Positions 54,223 to 62,840 are shown, numbered from the stretch's first letter. The stretch is DNA of 64,000 nt from Chloroflexota bacterium (GCA_016191435.1 JACPOQ010000022.1:1-64000); one strand, 5' to 3'. Numbers and translations: made by a program. Notes: generated by a model from the letters alone, not told the origin.

Positions 54223-54908
54223 TAACGCTCGAAAACGTCACGAAGTTTTACCGCTCGGGGACTGAAGTCATCCGCGCGCTCGATGGCGTGACGCTGACGA
54301 TCGACCGCGGGGAGTTCGTGGCGATCATGGGCGCCTCGGGCTCGGGCAAGAGCACGATGATGAACGTGATCGGCTGCCTGGACAGGCCGACCTCGGGCAA
54401 GTACCTGTTCGAAGGGCACGACATCGCGCGGCTATCGGACGACGCGCGGGCGACGCTGCGCAGCCGCGAGTTCGGGTTCGTGTTCCAGCAGTTCAACCTG
54501 CTGCCGCGGATGAGCGCGATCGAACAGGTGGAGCTGCCGATGGTGTACCAGGACGTCCGCAGCCGGCGGCGAAAGGCGAGGGCAGCGCTCGCGCACGTCG
54601 GTCTCGCCGACCGCATGAAGCACAAGCCGACGCAGCTTTCAGGGGGCCAGCAGCAGCGGGTCGCGATTGCGCGAGCGCTCGTGTGCGACCCACGGGTGGT
54701 GCTGGCGGACGAGCCGACGGGCGCGCTCGATTCGCACACCGGCGAAGAAGTGATGGTGATATTCGAGAGCCTCGTGCGCGAACAGGGCATTACCGTCATC
54801 CTCGTCACGCACGAGCAGGAAGTCGCGGCCCACGCCGACCGCATCATTCGGATGCGGGATGGGCAGGTGGTGGAAGACACGGGCAAGCGGATAAGGATGC
54901 TGGCATGA
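54219..54908 (+). CDS. ABC transporter ATP-binding protein (MacB/LolD type)
   Basis: 229 residues from GTG 54219, overlapping the adaptor stop by 4 bp. Walker A GASGSGKST, signature LSGGQQQRVAIARAL, Walker B VVLADEPTGALD, His-switch VTHE. MacB-family ATPase on a separate chain; the permease follows with a 4-bp overlap. Confidence 0.94.
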   Translation: MITLENVTKFYRSGTEVIRALDGVTLTIDRGEFVAIMGASGSGKSTMMNVIGCLDRPTSGKYLFEGHDIARLSDDARATLRSREFGFVFQQFNLLPRMSAIEQVELPMVYQDVRSRRRKARAALAHVGLADRMKHKPTQLSGGQQQRVAIARALVCDPRVVLADEPTGALDSHTGEEVMVIFESLVREQGITVILVTHEQEVAAHADRIIRMRDGQVVEDTGKRIRMLA

Positions 54909-56179
54909 GTGTGTTGGATGCGTTCCGGGTAAGTTGCCGGGCGATCGCGGCGAACGGGTTGCGAAGCGTGCTGACGACGCTCGGGATGGTCATCGGCGTC
55001 GGCTCGGTAATCGTGCTCATCGCCGTTGGTCAGGGCGCGCAGAAGGGCGTGCAGGACCAGATCCGGGGGCTCGGGCAGGACCTCGTCTTCATCAAGCCAT
55101 CGGCGCCAGTCCGCAATGGCGGCCCCGGGGCGCAGACGGTCGCCCGCGTCGGGGCCGCCAGCGCGCAGGGACTGACGAAAAGCGACGCGGACGCGATCGC
55201 GACATCGGGGATTAACGGCGTGGCCGCCGTGGCGCCGCAAATCAGCCTGGAGCTGCAGGCCATCACCGCGGACGGCAACCAGGAAGTGACGGTGATCGGG
55301 ACGACGCCGGAGTACCCGGCGGTGCGCGCCTCGGCCGTGGCGGACGGCGACTTCATCACAGACGCGGATGTCACGAAGAAGTCGCTGAACCTGGTACTCG
55401 GCTCGACCATTGCCAAGACGCTGTTCCCGAACGGGGAGGCCATCGGCCAGCGGGTGAGGCTCTCCATCGGCGGGCGAATCAACCTGAACTTCAACGTGGT
55501 CGGCGTGATGGCGCCGAAGGGCGGCTCGGCCGGCGGGACCGCGGACGAATACGTCTTCGTGCCAGTATCGACGATGCAGAGCCGCGTTGGCTTCGTGCGC
55601 AGCGCGACCGGCGAAGTGTTCGTGAACCAGATCAACGTGCAGACGAGACCGGGCGCGGACCAGGCGGCCGTCTCGGCGCAGATCAGCGACCTGCTGCTGA
55701 CCCGCCACAGGGTTTCCACGCCGGACTTCACGATCCAGACCCAGAACGACCTGATCGGCGCCGCGGGCCAGGTGAGCCGGACGCTCTCGATCCTGCTGGG
55801 CAGCATCGCGGGCATCTCGCTCGTCGTCGGCGGCATCGGCGTGATGAACATCATGCTCGTCAGCGTGACCGAGCGGACGCGCGAGATCGGCATCCGGCGG
55901 GCGGTGGGCGCGCGCGGCAAGGACATCATCCTCCAGTTCACGACCGAGGCGCTGGCACTCTGCGTGGGCGGCGGGCTGCTCGGGATCGCGATCGGGGTCG
56001 GGCTGGCCATCGGGATCGATGGCCGGACGATAGCCAGCCAGACGATGACGACGGTGGTCCAGCCGTGGAGCGTGGCCGTGGCGTTCGCGGTGGCGGCGGG
56101 CATTGGCGCCGTGAGCGGCAGCTACCCGGCCTACCGTGCGAGCAAACTGGACCCGATCACGGCGTTGCGGAACGAGTAG
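54905..56179 (+). CDS. ABC transporter permease (MacB/FtsX family)
   Basis: 424 residues from ATG 54905. TM1 about 20-45, large extracytoplasmic MacB core domain (about 50-275), then three TM helices with GGIGVMNIMLVSVTERTREIGIRRAVGA. Acts with the preceding ATPase and adaptor as a tripartite-like efflux system, probably for peptides, antibiotics or lipids. No outer-membrane channel gene is present. Confidence 0.94.
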   Translation: MSVLDAFRVSCRAIAANGLRSVLTTLGMVIGVGSVIVLIAVGQGAQKGVQDQIRGLGQDLVFIKPSAPVRNGGPGAQTVARVGAASAQGLTKSDADAIATSGINGVAAVAPQISLELQAITADGNQEVTVIGTTPEYPAVRASAVADGDFITDADVTKKSLNLVLGSTIAKTLFPNGEAIGQRVRLSIGGRINLNFNVVGVMAPKGGSAGGTADEYVFVPVSTMQSRVGFVRSATGEVFVNQINVQTRPGADQAAVSAQISDLLLTRHRVSTPDFTIQTQNDLIGAAGQVSRTLSILLGSIAGISLVVGGIGVMNIMLVSVTERTREIGIRRAVGARGKDIILQFTTEALALCVGGGLLGIAIGVGLAIGIDGRTIASQTMTTVVQPWSVAVAFAVAAGIGAVSGSYPAYRASKLDPITALRNE

Positions 56180-56182
56180 CAC

Positions 56183-56210
56183 TTCACAGCTTGCGGTTCA
56201 CGATTCACGA
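56183..56210 (+). repeat. Heptamer array E (TTCACGA), four units
   Basis: TTCACAG, CTTGCGG, TTCACGA, TTCACGA at exact 7-bp spacing between the convergent permease and amidase genes. The amidase stop codon (56205-56207, minus strand) lies inside the last unit. Confidence 0.7.
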
Positions 56211-57695
56211 TGGCACCGCCAGCGCCAAGGGTCCGGTGGCCGCGCCTGGCGGGCGGCGTTTTGCGAACCCGGTGGCCTGTTCGAACGCGTAGGCGACCTG
56301 CAGGAGTTCGAGCTCGCCGCGGTAGCGGCCGACGAGTTGGATGCCCACGGGAAGGCCCTCGGGCGTGAATCCGGCGGGCACGGAGATCGCCGGGTGCGAC
56401 GTCATCGAGATGCGCGAACAGCTGCGCATCCATTCGATGTAGCTGTGCATCGGGGCGCCGTTGATAGCGGCCACATATTCTTCTTCGACCGGGAAGGGCG
56501 GGACCTGGTTCACCGGGCAGGCGAGGACATCGAAGCGCGCGAAGAAGGCGTGCATGCCGGCGAAGAGCGCGGCACGGGCGGATTCGGCGGCGCGGAGGTC
56601 GGCGGCGGTGAGCCGCAGGCCGGCCTCGATATTCCAGGCGACGGTGTCCTTGAGCGCGGCGCGGTGGTCGCGGAGGAGCCCTTCGTAGGCGCCGGCCATG
56701 GCGTGGGCGCGGAAGGTTTCGAAGGCGAAATCGGCGCCGGCGAATTCCGGCTCGGCGTCTTCGACGATGCAGCCGAGGGCCTCGAAGGTCGCGCGTTGGG
56801 CATCGAGGGCGGCGGCCACGCGGGGGTCGACCGGGAGGCCGCCAAGGTCGCGGCTCCAGGCGACGCGCAGGCCGCGAAGGTCGCGCTCGAGGGGTTCGCG
56901 GAAGCGGGCGCCATCGGATTCGAACGACAGCGGCGATGACGGTTCGAAGCCGGCCTGCACGCTGAGGAGCAGGGCGACGTCCTCGACGGTGCGGCCCATG
57001 GGCCCGGCGACGGGCAGCAGGGCAGCGTTGCCGGGGCCGGCGGGCACGAGTCCGGGGGACGTGCGGAAGCCGACGACGTTGCAGAAGTTCGCGGGGTTGC
57101 GGAGCGAGCCGCCGACGTCGCTGCCGTCGGCGAGGGGGACCATGCCGCAGGCGAGGGCGACGGCGGCGCCGCCGCTGCTGCCGCCGCACGTCTTCGCGAG
57201 GTCGTAGGGGTTGCGGGTCGCGCCGAAGACTTCGTTGTAGGTCTGCGAGCCGGCGCCGAATTCGGGGACGTTGGTCTTGCCGATGGTGATGGCGCCGGCG
57301 GCGCGGACGCGCCCGACGGCGGGGTCGTCGGCTTTGGGGACGTAGTCGCGGAAGAGGGGCGAGCCGAAGGTGGTACGGATGCCCGCAGTTTCGAACAGGT
57401 CCTTGTGGGCGATGGGCAGGCCGTGAAGTGGGCCGGCGGGCTCGCGGCGGGCGAGGCGCTCATCGGCGGCGGCGGCTTCAGCCGTTGCCTGCTCGGCGAC
57501 GAGCGTAACGATGGCGTTGACCGCGGGGTTCAGCCGCTCGACCTGCGCCAGGTGCGCTTCCATGACTTCGCGCGCGGAGAGTTCGCGGGCACGGAGGCGG
57601 CGGGCGAGGCTGACGGCGGATTCGAAACAGAGCGGCGAGTCCTTCCCGGGATCTCCGGACTCGGAGCTCGGAACTCGGAACTCGGAACTCACCAC
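56205..57695 (-). CDS. Amidase signature family enzyme
   Basis: 496 residues. Ser-cisSer-Lys triad is complete: Lys in GLPIAHKDLF, cis-Ser in TCGGSSGGAA, nucleophile Ser in DGSDVGGSLRNP. Hydrolyses amides, cyclic imides or similar; substrate unknown. The first about 18 residues (MVSSEFRVPSSESG) are encoded by heptamer array F and are not family sequence; homology begins near LCFESAVSLARRL. Starts on a GTG that overlaps no coding sequence but directly abuts the SDR stop codon. Confidence 0.9.
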   Translation of the reverse strand: MVSSEFRVPSSESGDPGKDSPLCFESAVSLARRLRARELSAREVMEAHLAQVERLNPAVNAIVTLVAEQATAEAAAADERLARREPAGPLHGLPIAHKDLFETAGIRTTFGSPLFRDYVPKADDPAVGRVRAAGAITIGKTNVPEFGAGSQTYNEVFGATRNPYDLAKTCGGSSGGAAVALACGMVPLADGSDVGGSLRNPANFCNVVGFRTSPGLVPAGPGNAALLPVAGPMGRTVEDVALLLSVQAGFEPSSPLSFESDGARFREPLERDLRGLRVAWSRDLGGLPVDPRVAAALDAQRATFEALGCIVEDAEPEFAGADFAFETFRAHAMAGAYEGLLRDHRAALKDTVAWNIEAGLRLTAADLRAAESARAALFAGMHAFFARFDVLACPVNQVPPFPVEEEYVAAINGAPMHSYIEWMRSCSRISMTSHPAISVPAGFTPEGLPVGIQLVGRYRGELELLQVAYAFEQATGFAKRRPPGAATGPLALAVPS

Positions 57696-57704
57696 TCAGC
57701 CATC
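57656..57704 (-). repeat. Heptamer array F (GAGTTCC on minus strand), seven units
   Basis: On the plus strand CGGACTC, GGAGCTC, GGAACTC x3, ACCACTC, AGCCATC at exact 7-bp spacing. It spans the SDR stop codon and the first codons of the amidase, so coding sequence at both gene ends is made of repeat. Confidence 0.75.
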
Positions 57705-58493
57705 GTTGACGCGGCGGCCGACGGCGCCGGCGATGCGGCGGACCATGGCTCGCGGCATGGTGCTGGTGGTGGCGGCGAGGGCGCGGTTGTGGATGCCGGG
57801 GACGTAGACGGCGTCGCCGCGGCGGAGGGCGCGGAGGGAGCCTTCGACGACCTCCTCGGGTTCCATCCAGGCGGCGGCGGGGACTTTCGATTCATCGATG
57901 CCGGCGCGGTCCTGGAACTCGGTGCGGGTGAAGCCGGGGCAGAGGGTCTGGACGCGGACGGAGGTGCCGCGCACCTCTTCGTGGATGGCTTCGGTGAAGG
58001 AGCTGACGAAGGCCTTGCTGGCGTTGTAGGTGGCGTTATAGGGACCGGGTTGGAAGGCGGCGACGGAAGAGACGTTGATGATGGCGCCGCGTTTGCGGGC
58101 GATCATGCCGGGGAGGACGGCGTGGGTGAGGCGCACCAGGGCGATGACGTTGAGCTCGATTTCGCGCTCTTCGACATCGATGTCGAGGGCTTCGAAGCGG
58201 CCCGAGGTGCCCATGCCGGCGTTATTCACGAGCAGGGCAATTGGGGGGACGCCGGCGGCGCGGGCTTCGACGCGGCCACGCTCATCGGGGACGGTGAGGT
58301 CGGCGGCCATGACTTCGACGCCGACGCCGGTGTTCTCGCGGAGGTTGGCGGCGAGCTCGGCGAGGCGGGCGGCATCACGGGCGACGAGGACGAGGTCGTA
58401 GCCATCGCGGGCGAGGCGCTCGGCGAAGCAGCGGCCAATGCCGGAGGAGGCGCCGGTGATGAGCGCGATGCGTTTGGGGGCAGAATCAGGCAT
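57696..58493 (-). CDS. Short-chain dehydrogenase/reductase
   Basis: 265 residues from ATG 58493 behind GGAGG, with TACACT 21 nt upstream. Cofactor motif TGASSGIG, NNAG, catalytic Ser (VSS) and YxxxK in YNASKAFV. The residues after strand 2 (ARDAARL) suggest NADP(H). Ends with the conserved PGFTRTEF segment and a basic helix. Codirectional with the amidase, zero spacing, so they are probably one transcript. Confidence 0.9.
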   Translation of the reverse strand: MPDSAPKRIALITGASSGIGRCFAERLARDGYDLVLVARDAARLAELAANLRENTGVGVEVMAADLTVPDERGRVEARAAGVPPIALLVNNAGMGTSGRFEALDIDVEEREIELNVIALVRLTHAVLPGMIARKRGAIINVSSVAAFQPGPYNATYNASKAFVSSFTEAIHEEVRGTSVRVQTLCPGFTRTEFQDRAGIDESKVPAAAWMEPEEVVEGSLRALRRGDAVYVPGIHNRALAATTSTMPRAMVRRIAGAVGRRVNDG

Positions 58494-59027
58494 CGGGGCC
58501 TCCCGTGTAGGGATAGTGTACAGGGAAGTTCCGAGTTCCGAGTGGCGAGTCCTGAGTGCTGAGTGCTGAGTGCTGCGTGGCGAGTCCTGAGTGCTGAGTG
58601 CTGAGTGCTGCGTGGCGAGTCCTGAGTCCTGAGTGCTGAGTGCTGAGTGGTGAGTCCTGAGTGCTGAGTGCTGAGTGGTGAGTCCTGAGTGCTGAGTGCT
58701 GAGTGCTGAGTCCGGAGTGCTGAGTGCGGATCGTGGGTTTGGACCCATTGGGGAAGCTGTGGGTGGTGTGGGTGGGTGGAGGGGGTTGGTGAGTGGTGGG
58801 CATGGGTTGCTCCTTGCCGGGCGGGCGGCGCGTGGGTCGCGGTGGGCCCGCCAGTGGGTGTCCCAGTGGGCGTGCCGGAGGGCGTTGCAGCGCTCGCCGG
58901 TGGGCGGCCCGGAGGGTTTCCCGGTGAGTATCGCGGGGGTGGCGGGGAGGTCGAAGGGGCGGGCGGCGGGGGCCGGCTGTGGCGGGCTGTTTCAGAAATC
59001 TGGGTGTTTCATGTAACATGAAACAGG
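58494..59027. other. Intergenic 534 bp made of repeat and G-rich DNA
   Basis: Contains heptamer array G (58527-58729), then a GT/G-rich tract (about 58735-58985) with runs such as GTGGGTGGTGTGGG that could form G-quadruplexes, then the nested palindromes before the 59028 gene. No credible coding frame on either strand. Confidence 0.75.
58527..58729 (+). repeat. Heptamer array G (AGTGCTG), 29 units
   Basis: 203 bp in exact 7-bp register, starting AGTTCCG AGTTCCG AGTGGCG AGTCCTG and continuing mainly AGTGCTG with AGTCCTG, AGTGGTG and CGTGGCG variants. A higher-order pattern recurs about every 28-35 bp. The largest of eight such arrays in the window. The GAGTTCC units also occur in array F in inverted orientation, so the SDR gene is flanked by inverted repeats. 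Confidence 0.95.
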
Positions 59028-59042
59028 ATGAAATCTGAAACA
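58987..59042. promoter_or_regulatory. Nested perfect inverted repeats over the start of the AbiEi-like gene
   Basis: Outer pair CTGTTTCAGA (58987-58996) and TCTGAAACAG (59033-59042) enclose an inner 19-bp palindrome GTTTCATGT-A-ACATGAAAC (59006-59024). The start codon at 59028 lies between the inner palindrome and the outer right arm, so a dimeric regulator bound here would block initiation. This fits autoregulation by the winged-helix protein encoded by the gene itself. Confidence 0.7.
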
Positions 59043-60083
59043 GTCGTTGTTCAGGATGTCGTGGACATGCTTCGCCGACGTTTGCCGGCCGGTTGGAGCG
59101 TGGAGCGTCAACTTGCAGCGCGCGAGTCGCGCCGGAGACCGGCAGACATGATCATGATGCTTCGGACTCCTTCGGGTGCACCGGTGCAACTGATCGTCGA
59201 GGCCAAATCATTACTCCGGCCGGACACGCTGGCGCAGCTGGAACAACAGCTCGCAGCGCGTGGACTCGGTAGCGAGGCCCTGGTGGTTGCGCCCTACCTG
59301 AGTCCGGCAGCCCGCAGGCAGTTGGCCAACCGTGGACTCAGCTTTGCGGACGCTACCGGCAACGTCCGCATCGCCATCGACGATCCCCCGTTTTTCATCG
59401 AGTTGGCGGGGGCAGAGCGGGCACCACAATCGGACGAACAGCCCCTTCGATCCCTGAAGGGGAGGGGGTCCGCGAGAGCCCTGCGCGCCCTATGCGATTT
59501 TGCTCCGCCATTTCGTCTACGCCCCCTCGCCGAACGCGCCGGTACGAACCTCGCAATGCTCTCGCGGGTACTTGCGATCCTGGAGGGCGAGCAACTCGTC
59601 ACCCGAGACGACGCTGGAAGCGTGGTGAATCTGCCAGTTAGCGGTGTTGTGCGGCGTTGGGCGCAAGATTACGAGTTCGGTCGGGCGAACACGGTCCGAA
59701 CATTCCTGGACCCACGGGGTGTCAGGTCAACGCTGGACAAGCTGCGGCAAGCGCCCTTCAGGTACGCCCTGACTGGCTCGGCCGGGGCGAATCTCGTGGC
59801 GCCGATCGCCCCCGCGCGCATGGCAACGGTCTACGTTGAATCGTTCACGGCGGCCGCTGCATTGGGGATTCGTGAAGCGGGCTCCGGATCCAACGTCCTG
59901 CTTGCCGTCCCTTTCGATGACGTGGTATTCGAGCGCACCATCGTGCGAGACGGCATTGTGGTGGTCTCACCGCCGCAACTCGCTGCCGACCTGCTGACGG
60001 GACCCGGACGGTCGCCGGCCGAGGGCGATCAGGTGCTTACCTGGTTGGAAGCGAACACTGAGGTCTGGAGGGCGCGGCTGTGA
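59028..60083 (+). CDS. AbiEi-like regulator/antitoxin with PD-(D/E)XK-like and winged-helix domains
   Basis: 351 residues. Residues about 1-125 look like a PD-(D/E)XK nuclease-like fold: D40 in RRPADMIMML, then E58-x-K60 in LIVEAKS. Residues about 145-200 are a winged-helix DNA-binding domain (LCDFAPPFRLRPLAERAG ... LAILEGEQLVTRDD). The C-terminal about 150 residues (YALTGSAGANLV ... LAADLLTGPGRSPAEGDQVL) resemble the C-terminal domain of AbiEi-type antitoxins. Overlaps the next gene by 4 bp. Lower GC than neighbours and flanked by repeats, suggesting acquisition. Antitoxin role is inferred from context. Confidence 0.75.
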   Translation: MKSETVVVQDVVDMLRRRLPAGWSVERQLAARESRRRPADMIMMLRTPSGAPVQLIVEAKSLLRPDTLAQLEQQLAARGLGSEALVVAPYLSPAARRQLANRGLSFADATGNVRIAIDDPPFFIELAGAERAPQSDEQPLRSLKGRGSARALRALCDFAPPFRLRPLAERAGTNLAMLSRVLAILEGEQLVTRDDAGSVVNLPVSGVVRRWAQDYEFGRANTVRTFLDPRGVRSTLDKLRQAPFRYALTGSAGANLVAPIAPARMATVYVESFTAAAALGIREAGSGSNVLLAVPFDDVVFERTIVRDGIVVVSPPQLAADLLTGPGRSPAEGDQVLTWLEANTEVWRARL

Positions 60084-60904
60084 TCCAAATGTATGTCGAA
60101 GCTCGACGCACGTTGCTGGATGCGCTGGACGCACTCGAGCCTCAGCTCGATTCGATTGTGATCGTTGGTGCGCAGGCCATCTACCTCCACGTCGGCGACG
60201 CCGACTTCGGTGTCGCCCCCTTTACAACCGACGGGGATCTCGCGATGGACCCCTCGTTGCTGACCGACGAGCCCTCACTCATTGCGCTTATGAACGCAGC
60301 TGGCTTTGTCCCCGGCCCTTTGAAAGGCGGGGCCGCGCAGCCGGGGACATGGGTGAACGGCGCGGGAATCGCCATAGACCTGCTTGTCCCGGCGTCCCTC
60401 GGAAAGCGGCCAGGACATCGCGGCGCCGACCTTGGTGCGAGTCACGGAAGTCGAGCCGCCCGAAACGTAGCCGGTTTGGAAGGTGCCCTCGTCGACAAGC
60501 AGCGAATGGCGATCCCGTCCTTGGACGGCCCCGACGCGCGCGTTCGCCATGCCTTTGTCGCAGGCCCCAGCGGTCTTCTGGTTTCCAAGTTTCACAAGCT
60601 CGGGGAACGCAGCCACAACGACCCGGCCAGACTCAAAGACAAAGACGCGCTCGACGTGTACCGCCTGCTTCGCGAGGTGCCGGCGGCACAGCTGGTGAGC
60701 GGGTTCGAAGCCCTGCGCCATAACGCTATCTCGGAAGCCGCGACGCGGGACGGCCTTGCATACGCACGACAAATGTTCGGCAGTCCGACCGCCGCGGGCG
60801 TGGACATGGTCGTGCGTGCGCTCGCCACAACAGGCGAAGATCCGGAGTTCGTGCGAGCGTCCGCGGCCGCGCTCGCGGACGACCTTTTTGTCGAGTTCGA
60901 TTAG
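60080..60904 (+). CDS. AbiEii-like nucleotidyltransferase (probable toxin or effector)
   Basis: 274 residues from GTG 60080, overlapping the regulator by 4 bp. Pol-beta-type nucleotidyltransferase: VGAQAIYLH, catalytic acids D51-x-D53 (TTDGDLAMD) and a third Asp at D100 (GIAIDLLVP); then VSKFHKLGER ... DPARLKDKDALDVYRLL, the Lys/Asp-rich segment typical of AbiEii-like proteins. It would transfer a nucleotide to tRNA or another target. With the upstream gene it forms a two-gene type IV TA-like or defence cassette. The toxin role is inferred; the usual GS-motif reads GA here. Confidence 0.72.
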   Translation: MIQMYVEARRTLLDALDALEPQLDSIVIVGAQAIYLHVGDADFGVAPFTTDGDLAMDPSLLTDEPSLIALMNAAGFVPGPLKGGAAQPGTWVNGAGIAIDLLVPASLGKRPGHRGADLGASHGSRAARNVAGLEGALVDKQRMAIPSLDGPDARVRHAFVAGPSGLLVSKFHKLGERSHNDPARLKDKDALDVYRLLREVPAAQLVSGFEALRHNAISEAATRDGLAYARQMFGSPTAAGVDMVVRALATTGEDPEFVRASAAALADDLFVEFD

Positions 60905-61004
60905 ACCTTGCCGGGCGGGCGCCGGGTACGCGAGGCGGGCACGGTGGGCGGCTGCGGGTGGCGGCCGCGGTGGACCCGGCTTCGTGGGGCGCCGGTTGAT
61001 GGGC

Positions 61005-62264
61005 TCAGGGGGCGGGCTTGAGGTGGTAGATGGTGCCGTCCTGGTCGCCGGCGAGGTAGATCTCGCCCGCTTCGTCTTCGCCGAAGGAGCTGATGAAGCC
61101 GGCGGTCTTGCCGACGACGATGGACTTGAGGGTGGCGCCGTCGCGGTAGAGGGCGCGGAGGTCGCCCTGGCAGTAGTCGGTGAAGTAGTAGACGCCGGCG
61201 AGCTGCGGGTAGGCGGCGCCGCGGTACACGTAGCCGCCCGTCACGGAGCACTCTCCGGCGTCGTGGCCGTATTCGAGCACGGGGAGGACGAGGCCGCCCT
61301 GGTCGCAGCCGGATGAGGGCTCGTAGCAATGGGCGCCCTCCACGATGTTCCAGCCGTAGTTTTCGCCGCCTTTGCTGGCCGCAGGCTGGAAATCGATCTC
61401 TTCGTAGAGGTCCTGGCCGACGTCGGCGACCCAGAGGTCGTTGGTCTGGCGGTCAAAGCTGAAGCGCCAGGGGTTGCGGAGGCCGTAAGCCCAGACTTCG
61501 GGGCGGGCGCCGGCGCGGGCGGCCAAGGGGTTCGAGGCGGGGATGCCGTAGGGTGACTGCGAACTATCGACATCGAGGCGCAGCAGCTTCCCGAGGAGGG
61601 CGTTGAGGTCCTGGCCGTTGCCATCGGGGTCGCCGCCGCCGCCGCCATCGCCAGTGCCGTAGTAGAGGTAGCCGCCGGGGCCGAAGGCGATCATGCCGCC
61701 GTTGTGGTTGGGGTACTTGTCGGGGATGGCGAGGAGGATGCGCGCGGTGCTCGGGTCGGCGCGGGAGGGGTCGGCGGCGGAGACGCGGTACTCGGCGAGC
61801 GTGTTGGCGGCGTCCCGGGCGGTATAGGTGACGAAGAAGCGGCCGTTGTCCTTGAACTTCGGGTGGAAGGCGAGGCCGAGCAGCCCCTGCTCGCTACCGG
61901 TGGAGAGCACGCGGTCCGAGATATCGAGGAAGGGCGTCGAGGCAGCCTTGCCGTCCTGGATGAGGCGGATCGTGCCGGACTTCTCGACGACGAAGATGCG
62001 GCCGCTGCCATCGCCGGCGTTCGTGACAAAGGTGGGACGCTTGAAGCCGGTGGCGAAGGTTTCGAGGGTGACGGCGGCGGGTTGGCGGCCGGGGGAGGGC
62101 GTCTCGCCGGGCGCGAGGGTGGGCGTGGGCGTGGGGGAGACGACAGCGGGCGTGCCGGCGGGGTTGGCCGGGTTATCGCCGCCCGAGCAATCAGCGGCGA
62201 GCATGACGAGGATCACCGGCCCAATCGGGAGGAGGGAGAGGAGCCAGGTCCGCGGCGACGGCAT
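61005..62264 (-). CDS. PQQ-type sugar/sorbosone dehydrogenase-like beta-propeller lipoprotein
   Basis: 419 residues from ATG 62264; the longer in-frame reading to 62516 lacks a signal. Signal peptide with Cys (LAADC) suggests a lipoprotein; a Pro/Thr linker follows. Six-bladed propeller typical of GSDH/HHIP-like proteins: GLLGLAFHPKF, NHNGGMIAFGPGGYLYYGTGDGGGGGDPDGNGQ, GLRNPWRFSFD, NYGWNIVEG. Oxidises sugars or polyols if PQQ is supplied; no PQQ biosynthesis genes are here. Confidence 0.88.
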   Translation of the reverse strand: MPSPRTWLLSLLPIGPVILVMLAADCSGGDNPANPAGTPAVVSPTPTPTLAPGETPSPGRQPAAVTLETFATGFKRPTFVTNAGDGSGRIFVVEKSGTIRLIQDGKAASTPFLDISDRVLSTGSEQGLLGLAFHPKFKDNGRFFVTYTARDAANTLAEYRVSAADPSRADPSTARILLAIPDKYPNHNGGMIAFGPGGYLYYGTGDGGGGGDPDGNGQDLNALLGKLLRLDVDSSQSPYGIPASNPLAARAGARPEVWAYGLRNPWRFSFDRQTNDLWVADVGQDLYEEIDFQPAASKGGENYGWNIVEGAHCYEPSSGCDQGGLVLPVLEYGHDAGECSVTGGYVYRGAAYPQLAGVYYFTDYCQGDLRALYRDGATLKSIVVGKTAGFISSFGEDEAGEIYLAGDQDGTIYHLKPAP

Positions 62265-62409
62265 GGGCAGCAAGCCTCCATCGGGCGAGGGCGCTCGGGC
62301 ACGGCCAGCATGGCAGGGACGGCGAAAGATTCGGATAACGGAGGGCTTCGGCAGGCGACAATCGGGGGGCGTTGGCGTGGACGGGCGGTAGGACGGGCCG
62401 CCTGGCGTG

Positions 62410-62415
62410 TACACT
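62410..62415 (+). promoter_or_regulatory. -10 TACACT of the PAAR-like gene
   Basis: TACACT with a 28-nt leader carrying GGAGG (62431-62435) before ATG 62444. Confidence 0.45.
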
Positions 62416-62443
62416 CGGGGGAGGAATTCTGGAGGCAGAGACG

Positions 62444-62833
62444 ATGGACGTGGCGGTGACGGGCGACCAAATGACGTGCAGCTTCGGCGTTGCGCCGTCG
62501 GCGTTGGTGGCGCCACCGATGGGCCCGCCGGTGCTGTTCGAAGGCAAGCCGGCGGCGCAGATGCAGCACCACGTCCCGATGATGAACATCATGCCGTTCG
62601 GGGTGTGCAACAGCCTCGCGAACCCGATGACGGCATCGCTGACGGCAGCGGCGCTGGGCGTATTGACGCCAGCGCCCTGCATCCCGGTCACACCCGCGCC
62701 CTGGGCGCCGCCGAGCCCGAAGACGATGATCAACGGGCAGCCAGCGATCAACAAGACGTGCAAGCTGATGTGCAACTGGGGCGGGGTGATCCAGTTCATC
62801 CCGATCCCGACGCCGCAGACGCAGATCACGTAG
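62444..62833 (+). CDS. PAAR-like protein (DUF4280)
   Basis: 129 residues behind GGAGG. DUF4280 features: GDQMTCSFG, a Met/Pro-rich core with NIMPFGVCN and NPMTAS, TPAPCIPVTPAPW, PAINKTCKLMCNWGGVIQF. Members cap the spike of contractile injection machines (eCIS, T6SS-like) or carry toxin domains; this one is the bare PAAR-like cone. No sheath, tube or baseplate gene is in the window, so it is an orphan here. A lysozyme-like gene follows. Confidence 0.85.
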   Translation: MDVAVTGDQMTCSFGVAPSALVAPPMGPPVLFEGKPAAQMQHHVPMMNIMPFGVCNSLANPMTASLTAAALGVLTPAPCIPVTPAPWAPPSPKTMINGQPAINKTCKLMCNWGGVIQFIPIPTPQTQIT

Positions 62834-62840
62834 GGCTCAG

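Noticed and set aside
58486..59019. 177-codon minus-strand frame rich in Thr-Gln-His-Ser repeats
   Set aside because: It is a translation of heptamer array G and G-rich DNA; the repeat motif results from the 7-bp period.
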